Shown here piece by piece: positions 47,745 to 57,009 of a stretch of 64,000 nt of DNA (within the stretch, counting starts at the first letter, position 1; each line of letters starts with the position of its first letter). The position numbers and the translations under genes were made by a program. The stretch lies in NCBI RefSeq assembly GCF_040546685.1, contig NZ_JBEPOH010000001.1:5022001-5086000 (forward strand). Reading direction: 5' to 3'. The DNA comes from Variovorax sp. OAS795. Lineage in GTDB: Bacteria > Pseudomonadota > Gammaproteobacteria > Burkholderiales > Burkholderiaceae_C. The notes beneath the pieces were generated by a model. That model did no database searches, had not been told where the DNA came from, and was given only the letters and a program-made list of their open reading frames with translations.

Positions 47745-48181
47745 CAGCTGTCTCCTTTGATCGTGGTCTCTGCTTCTTGCAGACGAGCGCGCAATTTACG
47801 CTCCTCGGCAAACCGGGCGGTTTCGTCTCGCACGATGGCAACGATGCCCGTGACTTCACGATTTTCCGAGAACAGCATCGACACCGTGAAGGCGATCGAC
47901 AGCGTGTGCCCGTCCTTGTGCAGCGCGGGTACGCGCAGCAGATCGGCACCGTACTTGGTGATGCCGGTTTCCATGGTCTTGTTGTAGCCGTCCCAGTGCC
48001 GCTGGCGCTGCCGCTGGGGAATGATCATGTCGAGCGACTGGCCCAGGGCCTCGGCTTCGGTGAAGCCGAAGATGCGCTCGGCCGCGCGGTTCCAGAGCGT
48101 GATCGCGCCCTTGGCATCGCACACCATGATCGCGTCGCCGGCGCCTTCGACGAGCTGCTTGAAATCTACGTTCGCTTGCAT
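47744..48181 (-). CDS. single-domain PAS protein
   Basis: 145-residue cytosolic PAS-domain protein without kinase, GGDEF or HTH output domain. PAS core: [39 protein letters not shown] in two parts, then the PAC segment with [17 protein letters not shown]; a short C-terminal coiled coil follows. It lies between the two frc genes on the same strand and is translationally coupled to the second. It could be a small-molecule or redox sensor acting through a partner protein; PAS proteins of this type occur in other oxalate loci as far as I recall. Confidence 0.82.
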   Translation of the reverse strand: MQANVDFKQLVEGAGDAIMVCDAKGAITLWNRAAERIFGFTEAEALGQSLDMIIPQRQRQRHWDGYNKTMETGITKYGADLLRVPALHKDGHTLSIAFTVSMLFSENREVTGIVAIVRDETARFAEERKLRARLQEAETTIKGDS

Positions 48182-48255
48182 GTTTACCTCTGGCGCTTCA
48201 TGTCATGTCCCGGCCCGCCCGCCTGCTCACAGGCGGACGGGTCCGGTCGGGTCCG

Positions 48256-49527
48256 CTAGACGGCCTTCGATTCTTTCAGGTTGTCGATCTGTGCCTGGGT
48301 GTAGCCCAGCTCGGCCAGCACCTGTTCGGTGTGCTCGCCCAGGAGCGGCGAGGCGGTGACCTCGGGCTTCAGGTCCGAGAACTTGATCGGGCTGCCGATG
48401 GTCCAGTAGCTGCCGCGCTCCTTGTGCGGCACTTCGACGATGGAGCCGCTCTTGCGAAGCGACTCGTCGTGCAGCAGTTCCTTCATCGACAGCACCGGGG
48501 CGCACGGGATGTCGTGCTTGCGGAAGATGTCGACCGCCTCGAACTTGGTCTTGTCCTTGATGAAGTCCTCGATGGTGGCGAAGATCTGGTCGATGTGCGG
48601 CTGGCGAGCCTTGGGGGTCATGTAGTCCGGATCGGTCTTCCACTCGGGCTTGCCGAGCGCATCGCAGATCGGGTCCCAGGCGTGGCCCTGCACCGTGAAG
48701 TAGATGTAGGCGTTGGGGTCCGTCTGCCAGCCCTTGCACTTCAAGATCCAGCCCGGCTGGCCGCCGCCGCCGGCATTGCCGCCGCGCGGCACCACGCCGT
48801 CCTTGAAGGCGTCCATTTCGTGCGGGTACTGCGGGTACTCCTCCAGGTAGCCGACGCTGTCCAGGCGCTGCTGGTCGCGCATCTTCACGCGGCACAGGTT
48901 GAGCACGGCGTCCTGCATCGAGCAGGCCACCTTCTGGCCCTTGCCGGTCTGCTGGCGGCCGATGATGGCCGTCAGGATGCCGATGGCCAGGTGCATGCCG
49001 GTGTTCGAATCGCCCAGCGCCGCGGCCGAGATCGTCGGGGCCGAGTTCTCGCCCTTCCACCAGCCGGTGGTGGAGGCGGCGCCGCCGGCGCACTGCGCCA
49101 CGTTCTCGTACACCTTCAGGTCTTCGTAGTGGTGGCCGTCGCTGAAGCCCTTGACCGAGGCGACGATCATCTTGGGGTTCAGCTCCTGGATGCGTTCCCA
49201 GGTGAAGCCCATGCGGTCCAGCGCGCCGGGACCGAAGTTTTCCACCAGCACGTCGGATTCGCGGATCATCTTTTCCAGCACGGCCTTGCCGTCGGGCTTC
49301 TTCGTGTCCAGCGTGATCGAGCGCTTGTTGCTGTTCAGCATGGTGAAGTACAGCGCGTCGACGTTCGGGATGTCGCGCAGCTGGCTGCGGGTGACGTCGC
49401 CGGCGCCGGGGCGCTCGACCTTGATCACGTCGGCGCCGAACCAGGCCAGCATCTGGGTGCACGCGGGACCGGCTTGCACGTGCGTGAAGTCGATGATCTT
49501 GATGCCGTTGAGGGGTTTGTTGCTCAT
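48256..49527 (-). CDS. frc: formyl-CoA:oxalate CoA-transferase
   Basis: 423 residues, near the usual Frc length. Transfers CoA from formyl-CoA to oxalate, giving oxalyl-CoA for Oxc. Blocks: [39 protein letters not shown], catalytic Asp173 in LGDSNTGMH, Gly-rich [18 protein letters not shown] near the active site and [17 protein letters not shown] lies 8 bases before the ATG at 49527. It follows oxc by 26 bp, so the two are one operon. Confidence 0.93.
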   Translation of the reverse strand: MSNKPLNGIKIIDFTHVQAGPACTQMLAWFGADVIKVERPGAGDVTRSQLRDIPNVDALYFTMLNSNKRSITLDTKKPDGKAVLEKMIRESDVLVENFGPGALDRMGFTWERIQELNPKMIVASVKGFSDGHHYEDLKVYENVAQCAGGAASTTGWWKGENSAPTISAAALGDSNTGMHLAIGILTAIIGRQQTGKGQKVACSMQDAVLNLCRVKMRDQQRLDSVGYLEEYPQYPHEMDAFKDGVVPRGGNAGGGGQPGWILKCKGWQTDPNAYIYFTVQGHAWDPICDALGKPEWKTDPDYMTPKARQPHIDQIFATIEDFIKDKTKFEAVDIFRKHDIPCAPVLSMKELLHDESLRKSGSIVEVPHKERGSYWTIGSPIKFSDLKPEVTASPLLGEHTEQVLAELGYTQAQIDNLKESKAV

Positions 49528-49553
49528 ATCGATAACTCCTGGGTTGCCTTGGA

Positions 49554-51389
49554 TTACTGCTGCTTTTTCTTGGCCGTGCTCGGATTGAGGCTGGTGATCC
49601 GGCCGCTTTCCGTTCCGGCCGTCTCGTCGATGACGGCGTTGATCAGGGTCGGACGGCGCGAGGCGACGGCTTCTGCCAGCGCCTTCTGCAGTTCGTCCGC
49701 CGTGGTGGCGTTGACGCCCACGCCGCCGAATGCCTCCATCAGCTTGTCGTAGCGGGCGTTCTTGACGAACACGGTCGGTGCCACGTCGGGCGTGCCGCTG
49801 GCGTTCACGTCGGTGCCGCGGTAGACGCCGTTGTTGTTGAACACCACGATGCAGATCGGCAGGTTGTAGCGGCAGATGGTCTCCACCTCCATGCCGCTGA
49901 AGCCGAAGGCGCTGTCGCCCTCGATGGCGATCACCGGCTTGTCGGTGACCACCGCGGCGGCCACGGCAAAGCCCATGCCGATGCCCATGATTCCCCAGGT
50001 GCCGACGTCCAGGCGCTTGCGCGGCTCGTACATGTCGACGATGCTGCGCGCGAAGTCCAGCGTGTTGGCGCCTTCGTTCACCACGATGGCGTCGGGCCGT
50101 GCCTTCACCTGGTCGCGGATCACGCTCAGCGCGCTGTGGAAGTTCATCGGCGACGGACGCGCGGCCAGCGTCACAGCCATCTTCGACAGGTTCTTGTCCT
50201 TGCGCTCGGCAATGGCGCCGGTCCATTCGGCCGGCGGCTTGGCCCACTTGGCATCCACGCCCGCGAGCAGCGCCGCGACGCAGGAGCCGATGTCGCCGAT
50301 CACCGGCGCCGCAATGGCCACGTTGCTGTCGATCTCGGTCGGCGAAATGTCGATCTGGATGAACTGCTTGGCGCCCTTGTCCTGGCCCCAGGTCTTGCCC
50401 TTGCCGTGCGACAGCAGCCAGTTGAGGCGAGCGCCGACCAGCATCACCACGTCGGCCTCCTGCAGCACATAGGAGCGCGCGGCCGCGGCCGATTGCGCGT
50501 GCGTGTCGGGCAGCAGGCCCTTGGCCATCGACATCGGCAGGTAGGGGATGCCGGTCTTCTCGACCAGCGCGCGGATGTCGGCGTCGGCCTGTGCGTAGGC
50601 GGCGCCCTTGCCCAGAAGAATGAGCGGCTTCTTCGCGCCCTTGAGCAGATCCAGCGCACGCTTCACGGCGTCGGGGGCCGGGATCTGGCGCGGCGCCGGA
50701 TCGATCACCTTGATGAGCGAGCGGCGGCCGGCTTCGGCTTCCATCGTCTGCGCGAACAGCTTGGCCGGCAGGTCCAGGTACACGCCGCCCGGGCGGCCCG
50801 ACAGCGCCGAGCGGATGGCGCGCGCAATGCCCACGCCGATGTCTTCGGCGTGCAGCACGCGGAAGGCGGCCTTGCACAGCGGCTTGGCGATGGCAAGCTG
50901 GTCCATCTCCTCGTAGTCGCCCTGCTGCAGGTCGACGATCTCGCGCTCGCTCGAGCCGCTGATGAGAATCATCGGGAAGCAGTTGGTGGTGGCATTGGCC
51001 AGCGCGGTGAGGCCGTTCAGGAAACCGGGTGCCGACACGGTCAGGCAGATGCCGGGCTTCTGCGTCAGGAATCCGGCTGCCGCGGCGGCGTTGCCCGCGT
51101 GCTGCTCATGACGGAACGAGATGACCCGCAGGCCTTCGGCCTGGGCCATGCGCGTGAGGTCGGTGATCGGGATCCCCGGCAGGCCGAAAATCGTGTCGAT
51201 GTCGTTCAGCTTCAGCGCATCGATGACCAGGTGAAAGCCGTCGATCGTCGCGTCGTGCGCCGCCGCTGCCTCCTCCGTGGGTTGTTTGAGGGCGACCACG
51301 ACCGCGTCGCCGTCTGCTGCCCGGTTCTTGGGCTTGAGGGCGTCGTCCAGGGTGGTGGATGCCTCTTTGTCCGTTCTTACTGAAGACAT
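49554..51389 (-). CDS. oxc: oxalyl-CoA decarboxylase
   Basis: ThDP-dependent enzyme turning oxalyl-CoA into formyl-CoA and CO2. 611 residues. The ThDP-activating Glu lies in [15 protein letters not shown]; the ThDP/Mg motif runs from [15 protein letters not shown] to [25 protein letters not shown] also matches OXC. About 45 N-terminal residues precede the enzyme fold (which begins near [20 protein letters not shown]), longer than the known ~570-residue enzymes. A Crp/Fnr-type palindrome lies 75 bp before the ATG, with a CATAGT -10 box placed as in class II activation. Confidence 0.94.
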   Translation of the reverse strand: MSSVRTDKEASTTLDDALKPKNRAADGDAVVVALKQPTEEAAAAHDATIDGFHLVIDALKLNDIDTIFGLPGIPITDLTRMAQAEGLRVISFRHEQHAGNAAAAAGFLTQKPGICLTVSAPGFLNGLTALANATTNCFPMILISGSSEREIVDLQQGDYEEMDQLAIAKPLCKAAFRVLHAEDIGVGIARAIRSALSGRPGGVYLDLPAKLFAQTMEAEAGRRSLIKVIDPAPRQIPAPDAVKRALDLLKGAKKPLILLGKGAAYAQADADIRALVEKTGIPYLPMSMAKGLLPDTHAQSAAAARSYVLQEADVVMLVGARLNWLLSHGKGKTWGQDKGAKQFIQIDISPTEIDSNVAIAAPVIGDIGSCVAALLAGVDAKWAKPPAEWTGAIAERKDKNLSKMAVTLAARPSPMNFHSALSVIRDQVKARPDAIVVNEGANTLDFARSIVDMYEPRKRLDVGTWGIMGIGMGFAVAAAVVTDKPVIAIEGDSAFGFSGMEVETICRYNLPICIVVFNNNGVYRGTDVNASGTPDVAPTVFVKNARYDKLMEAFGGVGVNATTADELQKALAEAVASRRPTLINAVIDETAGTESGRITSLNPSTAKKKQQ

Positions 51390-51463
51390 GTCTCTCCTTC
51401 TTGCTTGGGTGAATGGCCGAGGCCCGAGCCGGGACTATGATTCGGGGGCATGCTTTCGGGCGT

Positions 51464-51477
51464 TGACCTCGGTCAAC
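51464..51477. promoter_or_regulatory. Crp/Fnr-type operator, site B (between oxc and the Crp/Fnr gene)
   Basis: TTGAC-CTCG-GTCAA, perfect dyad shared by the divergent oxc operon and Crp/Fnr gene. On the oxc strand a possible -10 box CATAGT (51440-51435) puts the site centre about 42 bp before the start of transcription, the class II activator position. Confidence 0.7.
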
Positions 51478-51545
51478 TTTCCGGAAAACGGCACCGGCCA
51501 GACGAACCAGATGTTGTTGTTGCGAATTCGAGCAAGACGGGACCC

Positions 51546-52154
51546 ATGACGTTGTTGGAAAACCACCCGGAGAAAAACATCATTCGCGCGCAGCTCCGGC
51601 AGAACATCCTTCTCAAGGACCTGAGCGAGAGCGAGCGCGCCGAACTGGAAACCCATCTCGTCATCGTGGACGGCAACAAGGGCGACTTCCTGCTGCATCA
51701 GGGCGTGCGCGAGATGGAGCAGTACTTCATCCTGGACGGCATCCTCAAGCGGGTGGTGAGCAACCCCGAGGGCAAGGAAATGATCCTGCGCTTTGCCGAT
51801 GCGCACGACATGGAAACCAGCTATGCGGCGCTCCGCCTGGGCACGCCCACGCCCTACGGCATCGTGTGCGTGACCAAGGCGCGCGTGGCCAGCCTGCCGC
51901 TGAAGGAGTGGATCGCGTTCCTGGACCGCCACCCCGACACCAAGGAGCTGTTCGAATACTGCGTGATGCGCGGCATGAGCGAGATCATGGCGCACACCAT
52001 CACGCTGCACCTGCTCGATGCACCGGGCCGCGTGCACCGGTTCATGCGCAAGCACCCGGAGCTGGAAGACCGCATCCCGAGCAAGGAGCTGGCGTCGTAC
52101 CTCAACCTCTCCGCGGAAACCCTGAGCCGCCTCCGCAAGCGCGGAAAAATCTAG
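51546..52154 (+). CDS. Crp/Fnr-family transcriptional regulator
   Basis: 202 residues: cyclic-nucleotide-binding-type beta-roll (about 20-120, with GDFLLHQGVREMEQYFILDG), dimer helix, then a short HTH (SKELASYLNLSAETLSRLRK). It has no N-terminal Cys cluster of the Fnr iron-sulfur type, so oxygen sensing by that route is unlikely. The ATG at 51546 is preferred over 51450 because the latter would place operator site B inside the coding sequence. Divergent from oxc, it is the obvious candidate to bind sites A, B and C. Confidence 0.88.
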   Translation: MTLLENHPEKNIIRAQLRQNILLKDLSESERAELETHLVIVDGNKGDFLLHQGVREMEQYFILDGILKRVVSNPEGKEMILRFADAHDMETSYAALRLGTPTPYGIVCVTKARVASLPLKEWIAFLDRHPDTKELFEYCVMRGMSEIMAHTITLHLLDAPGRVHRFMRKHPELEDRIPSKELASYLNLSAETLSRLRKRGKI

Positions 52155-52172
52155 GCCGGCGCAGTACGCGAC

Positions 52173-53009
52173 TCAGGTCTGCTTCGACGACGCGAAGCGG
52201 CGTGGAACGGTCATCAGGCGCAGTGCGTTCTCCACGCTGGCCACGCCGTCGACCTTGGCGGCAACGTCCTCCGTGAGCGCGCGCTCCTGTGCATTGAGCA
52301 CGATGCCGCTCAGCGTGACCTTGCCCTGGTCGGCCTCGACGGTGACGCGAATGTCGCCGGTCGCCTCGTTGTCCTTCAGCGCCGACTTCACCCGCGATGC
52401 GAGCGCCATGTTGGCCAGGAGCCCCTGCGAGGCCGGGGTCTCGGCAAACTCCGGGCGCTCCACCAGCGTGCGGATCTGCGCCACGCAGCTGTCCACCGAC
52501 AGGCGGTCGGTGTTGAGCACCAGGTCGTACAGCACCGGGTCGCCCCACGTCACGCCGAACTGCGCATGCATGCGCGCCGCATGCGCGTCGTCGCTGCGCC
52601 GGATCTCGGCCTCGGCAAACTCGGCATCGTCGGTTTCCAGGTGCGCCATCAGCCACTCGACGCGATTCTTCATCGAGCGCGTGATGCGCACGCACACCAC
52701 GTGCGGCACCGGCCGCAGCAGGCACGTGGCGCCCCAGCCGCGCAGCACCACATTGCCGCGGTCGGCCAGTGCAAAGAGTTCTTCGGCCGTGTAGAGCGCG
52801 AGGCTGCGGCGGTCGGCGGTGACCCGTTCGACGAAGCCGGCCTTGCCGTCGCGCAGCCGGCCGATGAAGCTGGTCGGCACCTGCATGCGGTCGGCAACGC
52901 GCTCGATCGTCTCGTGGCGCATGATCTCGAGGCCGAGCGTTTCGGCAAGCCGATGCGACACGTCCTTGGCGAGGGAACCCATTTCCTGGGTGAGTGCAAT
53001 CACTGGCAT
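52173..53009 (-). CDS. cytidylate kinase-like protein fused to a BON domain
   Basis: 278 residues. The first ~195 resemble the cytidylate-kinase-like family (start VIALTQEMGSLAKDVSHRLAETLG, matching the REYGSGG-type start of that family, then DRGNVVLRGWGATCLL). No GxGK[ST] P-loop is visible, as is usual in this group. The last ~70 residues are a BON domain (SRVKSALKDNEATGDIRVTV ... GKVTLSGIVLN ... VASVENALRLM). No signal peptide is seen, so it is probably cytosolic. It overlaps the tctA gene region by position only: its start is 17 bp downstream of the tctA stop, making it the last gene of the tct operon. Function unknown. Confidence 0.72.
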   Translation of the reverse strand: MPVIALTQEMGSLAKDVSHRLAETLGLEIMRHETIERVADRMQVPTSFIGRLRDGKAGFVERVTADRRSLALYTAEELFALADRGNVVLRGWGATCLLRPVPHVVCVRITRSMKNRVEWLMAHLETDDAEFAEAEIRRSDDAHAARMHAQFGVTWGDPVLYDLVLNTDRLSVDSCVAQIRTLVERPEFAETPASQGLLANMALASRVKSALKDNEATGDIRVTVEADQGKVTLSGIVLNAQERALTEDVAAKVDGVASVENALRLMTVPRRFASSKQT

Positions 53010-53025
53010 GGTCGTTGTTCTCCGC

Positions 53026-54555
53026 TCAGTCCACCGGCCGTTCGACGGCAAATTCGTCCGGCTTCTTCGGCTTGATGAAAGCCAGCGCCTTGGAGATCAG
53101 CGGCCAGAACAGCAGCAGGAGCGCCAGCGTGGTGATGCCGCCGACCAGCGGGTTCGAGAACATGATCATCACGTCGCCCTGGGAGACCAGCATGGCCTGG
53201 CGGAACGAGTCTTCCGCCTTGTCGCCCAGCACCAGCGCCAGCACCAGCGGCGCCAGCGGAAAGTCGAGCTTCTTGAACAGATACCCCACCACGCCGAAGC
53301 CGAGCATGAACCAGATGTCGAGCATCGCGTTGTGCACGGTGTAGGCACCGATGGCGCAGATCACGATGATCACCGGCGCGATGATCGAGAACGGAATGCG
53401 CAGGATCGAGGCGAACAGCGGCACCGTGCTCAGCACCACGATCAGGCCGACGATGTTGCCCAGGTACATGCTGGCGATGAGGCCCCAGACGAAGTCCTTC
53501 TGCTCCACGAACAGCAGCGGTCCGGGCTGCAGGCCCCAGATCAGCAGGCCACCCAGCAGCACCGCGGCCGTAGGCGAACCCGGAATGCCGAGCGCCAGCA
53601 TCGGCAGCAGCGCGCTGGTGCCGGCGGCGTGCGCCGCGGTCTCGGGCGCCACAACGCCTTCCATCTGTCCAGTGCCGAACTTGGAGCCGCGCTTGGACAT
53701 CTTCTTGGCCAGGCCGTAGGCCATGAACGAGGCCGGCGTGGCACCGCCCGGCGTGATGCCCATCCAGATGCCGATCAGCGAGCTGCGCAGCGAGGTCACC
53801 CAGTATTGGGGCAGCTGCTTCCAGGTCTGCAGCACCACCTTGGGATCGATCTTCGCGGTCTTGCCGGAGAACTTGAGGCCCTCTTCCATCGACAGCAGGA
53901 TTTCGCCGATGCCGAACAGGCCGATCACCGCAATCAGGAAGTCGAAGCCGCGCATCAGCTCGGACTGGCCGAACGTGAGGCGCAGCTGGCCCGTGACCGT
54001 GTCCATGCCCACGCTCGCCAGTGCGAAGCCCAGCGCCATCGACGCCAAAATCTTGAACGGCGACCCCTTGCCCATGCCCACGAAGCTGCAGAAGGTCAGC
54101 AGGTACACCGCAAAGAATTCGGGCGACCCGAACTTGAGCGCGAACTTGGCCACCATGGGCGCCAGGAAGGTGATCATGATCACCGCCAGCAGCGCGCCGA
54201 CGAACGACGAGGTGAACGCCGTGGTCAGCGCCGCACCCGCATTGCCCTGCTGCGCCATGGGGTAGCCGTCGAAGGTGGTGGCCACCGACCATGGCTCGCC
54301 GGGAATGTTGAACAGGATGGAGGTGATGGCCCCACCGAACAACGCACCCCAGTAGATGCACGACAGCATGATGATCGCCGAGGTGGGCGACATCGTGAAC
54401 GTGAGCGGCAGCAAGATCGCCACCCCGTTGGCCCCACCCAGCCCGGGGAGCACGCCGATCAGCACCCCCAGGATGATGCCGAGGAACATCAGGCCGATGT
54501 TCATGGGCGTGAGGATCACCGAGAAGCCCTGCATCAGGGCACTGATTTCATCCAT
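53026..54555 (-). CDS. tctA: tripartite tricarboxylate transporter large membrane subunit TctA
   Basis: 509-residue polytopic permease with about 12 helices. The N-terminal LGVLIGVLPGLGGANGVAIL signature, MSCIYWGALFGGAITSILFNIPGEPWS-type segment, and the repeat GMGFALASVGMDTVTGQLRLTFG are diagnostic for TctA. It works with TctB and the periplasmic TctC. The genes run tctC-tctB-tctA on the minus strand, 21 bp between tctB and tctA. Substrate is not readable from sequence; the shared operator with oxc suggests a carboxylate linked to that pathway. Confidence 0.93.
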   Translation of the reverse strand: MDEISALMQGFSVILTPMNIGLMFLGIILGVLIGVLPGLGGANGVAILLPLTFTMSPTSAIIMLSCIYWGALFGGAITSILFNIPGEPWSVATTFDGYPMAQQGNAGAALTTAFTSSFVGALLAVIMITFLAPMVAKFALKFGSPEFFAVYLLTFCSFVGMGKGSPFKILASMALGFALASVGMDTVTGQLRLTFGQSELMRGFDFLIAVIGLFGIGEILLSMEEGLKFSGKTAKIDPKVVLQTWKQLPQYWVTSLRSSLIGIWMGITPGGATPASFMAYGLAKKMSKRGSKFGTGQMEGVVAPETAAHAAGTSALLPMLALGIPGSPTAAVLLGGLLIWGLQPGPLLFVEQKDFVWGLIASMYLGNIVGLIVVLSTVPLFASILRIPFSIIAPVIIVICAIGAYTVHNAMLDIWFMLGFGVVGYLFKKLDFPLAPLVLALVLGDKAEDSFRQAMLVSQGDVMIMFSNPLVGGITTLALLLLFWPLISKALAFIKPKKPDEFAVERPVD

Positions 54556-54576
54556 TTCGCATTTGCTCCGTGAGAT

Positions 54577-55098
54577 TCAGTAGCCGAGAAAACGGAGAGG
54601 ATCGAGGGCGCCCTTGAACAGCGGCACCTTGAACCACACCTCGAACATGAAGAAGAACACCGTGTTGACGGCCAGGGCCGCAATGACGCTCTTCACCCAC
54701 GAGTACTTGCCCAGGAACACCATGAACAGCGCGATGTAGATCGCCGAAGCCACGTACAGGCCGAGCAGTGAAATGAACGCCACGTACACAGTGGCAGGCA
54801 CCAGCACCGACAGCACGCGCTTGAGCTGCACCGTGTCGACGAAGACCTCGGTCTTCTTGTCCTTGCCGAGCAGCGCCTGGTACAGGATGCCGGCGCCGGA
54901 GATCGTGATGATCACGCCGATGTAGAACGGGAAATACCCCGCGCCCGGCCCGTCGCTGGTCCAGCCCGAGCCCAGCCGCTGGCTCTCGTAGATCACCACC
55001 AGCCCTATCACCACCAGGACCGCCGCAACCACTGCTTCCACCACGTTGGTGGCTACGCCCCTGCGCGGTGCGCCATCGGAAATCTCGTCGTGCTCCAT
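54577..55098 (-). CDS. tctB: tripartite tricarboxylate transporter small membrane subunit TctB
   Basis: 173-residue membrane protein with four hydrophobic helices (VVEAVVAAVLVVIGLVVIY, the ISGAGILYQALL region, LVPATVYVAFISLLGLYVAS, and SVIAALAVNTVFFFMFEVWF). The SQRLGSGWTSDGPGAGYFPF loop is the conserved TctB segment. It lies between tctC and tctA, after a 118-bp gap in which I see no gene. Confidence 0.9.
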   Translation of the reverse strand: MEHDEISDGAPRRGVATNVVEAVVAAVLVVIGLVVIYESQRLGSGWTSDGPGAGYFPFYIGVIITISGAGILYQALLGKDKKTEVFVDTVQLKRVLSVLVPATVYVAFISLLGLYVASAIYIALFMVFLGKYSWVKSVIAALAVNTVFFFMFEVWFKVPLFKGALDPLRFLGY

Positions 55099-55216
55099 GG
55101 AGTCCCCATCGTTCGTTTGTATGTGCCGGGAAAAAACGAGGGTGCAGCGCCCCGCCCGCCGCCTGGCCGGCGGCAGTCACTTCAGGCGGGAGCCGCTGCA
55201 GGGCGCTCGATGCTGC

Positions 55217-56242
55217 TTACTTGTTGCTGGCCAGGAAGCCGGCTTCGCTCATCAGCGTGCGGTGCGTGGCTTCCGCCTCGGTCAGCCACTTGGTGAAGGG
55301 TTCGCCAGTCATGAACGTCGGGTTGAAGGCACCCTTCTCCATGTATTCCTTCCAGTCCGGCGTGGCCGCGATCTTGGTCAGCAGGTCGACATAGAACGCG
55401 CGCTGGTCGGGCGTCACGCCCGGGGGCATGAAGATGCCGCGCAGCATGGTGTACTTGGTGGGAACGCCGGCTTCCTTGCAGGTGGGGATGTCGTTCCACG
55501 ACTGCGTGTCCGTCACCTTGGCCTTGAACGGCATGCGCTCGTCGTCGAACACGCACAGCGCGCGCAGCTTGCCCGCGCGCCACTGGGCCACCGCCTCGAT
55601 CGGGTTGTTGACCGTGGACTGCACGTGGCCGCCCACCAGCTGCACCGCCACCTCGCCGCCGCCCTTGAACGGCACGTAGATGAACTTGGTGCCGGTGGCC
55701 TTCTCCAGCGCCACCGTGATGATCTGGTCTTCCTGCTTGGAGCCGGTGCCCGCCATCTTGAACTTGTTCGGGCCCGCCGCCTTGGCCGCCGCGATGTACT
55801 CGCCGGCATTCTTGTAGGGCTGCTCGGCATTGGTCCACAGCACGAACTGGTCGAGCGCCAGCATTGCGACCGGCGTCATGTCCTTCCAGTTGAAGGGCAC
55901 ACCCGTGGCCATCGGCGTGGTGAACAGGTTGGACAGCGAAATGACGATCTTGTGCGGATCACCCTTGGCCTCCTTGATGGCCAGGAAGCCCTCGGCGCCC
56001 GCGCCGCCCGACTTGTTGACGACGATCAGCGGCTCCTTCATGAGCTTGTACTTGATGACGATGCCCTGCAGCAGCCGGCCCATCTGGTCGGCGCCGCCAC
56101 CGGTGCCCGCAGGGATCACGAACTCCACCGGCTTGGTGGGTTCCCAGGCGAAGGCTGGTGTGGCCACCGCGAGTGCCAACATGGCCGCGGTGAAGACTTT
56201 TGCCCGACAAGCGCGGGTGCGCGAAAAGAAGTTCTTCATCAT
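55217..56242 (-). CDS. tctC: tripartite tricarboxylate transporter substrate-binding protein TctC
   Basis: 341-residue periplasmic binding protein of the Bug/TctC family. Signal peptide (VFTAAMLALAVATPAFAW), then PVEFVIPAGTGGGADQMGRLL, NKSGGAGAEGFLAIKEAKGDPH and VPFKGGGEVAVQLVGGHVQ, all typical. First gene of the tctCBA operon. A Crp/Fnr-type palindrome lies 94 bp before the start codon, and AGGAGACAAC precedes the ATG by a few bases. Confidence 0.93.
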   Translation of the reverse strand: MMKNFFSRTRACRAKVFTAAMLALAVATPAFAWEPTKPVEFVIPAGTGGGADQMGRLLQGIVIKYKLMKEPLIVVNKSGGAGAEGFLAIKEAKGDPHKIVISLSNLFTTPMATGVPFNWKDMTPVAMLALDQFVLWTNAEQPYKNAGEYIAAAKAAGPNKFKMAGTGSKQEDQIITVALEKATGTKFIYVPFKGGGEVAVQLVGGHVQSTVNNPIEAVAQWRAGKLRALCVFDDERMPFKAKVTDTQSWNDIPTCKEAGVPTKYTMLRGIFMPPGVTPDQRAFYVDLLTKIAATPDWKEYMEKGAFNPTFMTGEPFTKWLTEAEATHRTLMSEAGFLASNK

Positions 56243-56335
56243 GTTGTCTCCTGTGTATGTACGCTCTTTTTTTAATGGAATCTGAGCCGAGATGCGAACA
56301 GGGCAGATGGTGCGCGCTGAGAGAACTTCGCTTGC

Positions 56336-56349
56336 TTGACCATGGTCAA
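56336..56349. promoter_or_regulatory. Crp/Fnr-type operator, site C (upstream of tctC)
   Basis: TTGAC-CATG-GTCAA, a perfect 14-bp palindrome. With its flank (AAAGTTGACC on the minus strand) it matches site B over ten bases. It lies 94 bp upstream of the tctC start codon, in the 313-bp gap between tctC and the 79-residue gene; apart from this site and the promoter-like element at 56500 I see nothing else there. Confidence 0.65.
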
Positions 56350-56499
56350 CTTTTTGGAGATTTTGTGTTGGGGTTAGCCCGCGCCGAATGCTGCACGAGC
56401 GTGTGCGCCATGGTGACCGATGCCGGCGCCGACCAGAGGCGCAGCGCGCAAGAACGCATGCATTCGGGCCTCGTTTTTCGGCCGCACCAAGCGGGATTC

Positions 56500-56515
56500 G
56501 GGTAAACCCTAAAAT
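56500..56515 (+). promoter_or_regulatory. promoter element GGGTAAACCCTAAAAT
   Basis: Differs by one base from the element at 38883-38898, where it forms the -10 region of a consensus promoter. Here TAAAAT would be the -10 box for the 79-residue gene 41 bp downstream. No good -35 is seen, so an activator may be needed. The inner GGGT-AA-ACCC dyad may be an operator. Confidence 0.45.
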
Positions 56516-56555
56516 GGAGGGAATTCAACCGATTCACGAATCCAGGAGTTCCTTC

Positions 56556-56795
56556 ATGCCTACCCTTGACCGATCGTCCGGCGCGAGTGCATCCGGTGGT
56601 GGCCTGGCCGGCGCGTTCAAGGCATTGGCCGAAGAGGCCAGCGTGCTCGCTTCGGCCCTGCTGCGCCCCGGCAAGGTCATCGAAGAAGTCGAGCAGATGC
56701 GCGCCCTGCAGGTGCGCGCCGACCGCATCGAGGCATCGGACCCCCTGCGCGCCGACGTGCTGCGCTGGCACGCCTCGCGCATCGGGCTGCGCTAG
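56556..56795 (+). CDS. small conserved protein (paralogue 2 of 2 in window)
   Basis: 79-residue helical protein matching the 37084-37320 product in its last ~55 residues, ending RADVLRWHASRIGLR. CAGGAGTT stands 7 bases before the ATG, as in its paralogue. The N-terminus (Ser/Gly-rich) differs. It is divergent from tctC and followed by tRNA-Arg. No known domain recognised. Confidence 0.7.
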   Translation: MPTLDRSSGASASGGGLAGAFKALAEEASVLASALLRPGKVIEEVEQMRALQVRADRIEASDPLRADVLRWHASRIGLR

Positions 56796-56871
56796 GCAAG
56801 AAACCGGGCTCTTGAGTGCTCGGCAGCTGCTCCGGCCCCGTCCCGAACTGGTAAAGTCCGGGCCGCCCTCC

Positions 56872-56946
56872 GTCTTCGTAGTTCAATGGATAGAACGGGG
56901 TCCTCCTAAGACTCAGATACAGGTTCGATTCCTGTCGAAGGCACCA
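56872..56946 (+). tRNA. tRNA-Arg (anticodon CCU)
   Basis: 75-nt cloverleaf including encoded CCA. Acceptor arms GTCTTCG / CGAAGGC, D-arm GTTCAATGGATAGAAC, anticodon stem GGGTC / GACTC with loop CTCCTAA (anticodon CCT), T-arm CAGGTTCGATTCCTG. It reads the rare AGG codon. No integrase or direct repeat of its 3' end is visible nearby. Confidence 0.95.
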
Positions 56947-56984
56947 TCGGATCCGTTCAGGGGACCACGCTTCGAATCACGGGC

Positions 56985-57001
56985 GCCTCGGGTTCCGAGG
57001 C
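56985..57001. other. GC hairpin downstream of the nitrilase gene
   Basis: Perfect 7-bp stem GCCTCGG / CCGAGGC with a 3-base loop, 9 bp beyond the nitrilase stop. No T-run on either strand, so at best a weak terminator. Confidence 0.35.
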
Positions 57002-57009
57002 CGGCGGAA

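Noticed and set aside
51450..51545. Upstream ATG at 51450 as start of the Crp/Fnr gene
   Set aside because: It would put the operator dyad inside the coding region and adds 32 residues without similarity to the family.
56872..56946. tRNA-Arg as an integration site for an island covering the nitrilase/Liv genes
   Set aside because: No integrase, no repeat of the tRNA 3' end downstream within the window, and no clear composition break.
56985..57001. Hairpin called as an intrinsic terminator
   Set aside because: No T-run on either strand, so kept only as a hairpin.
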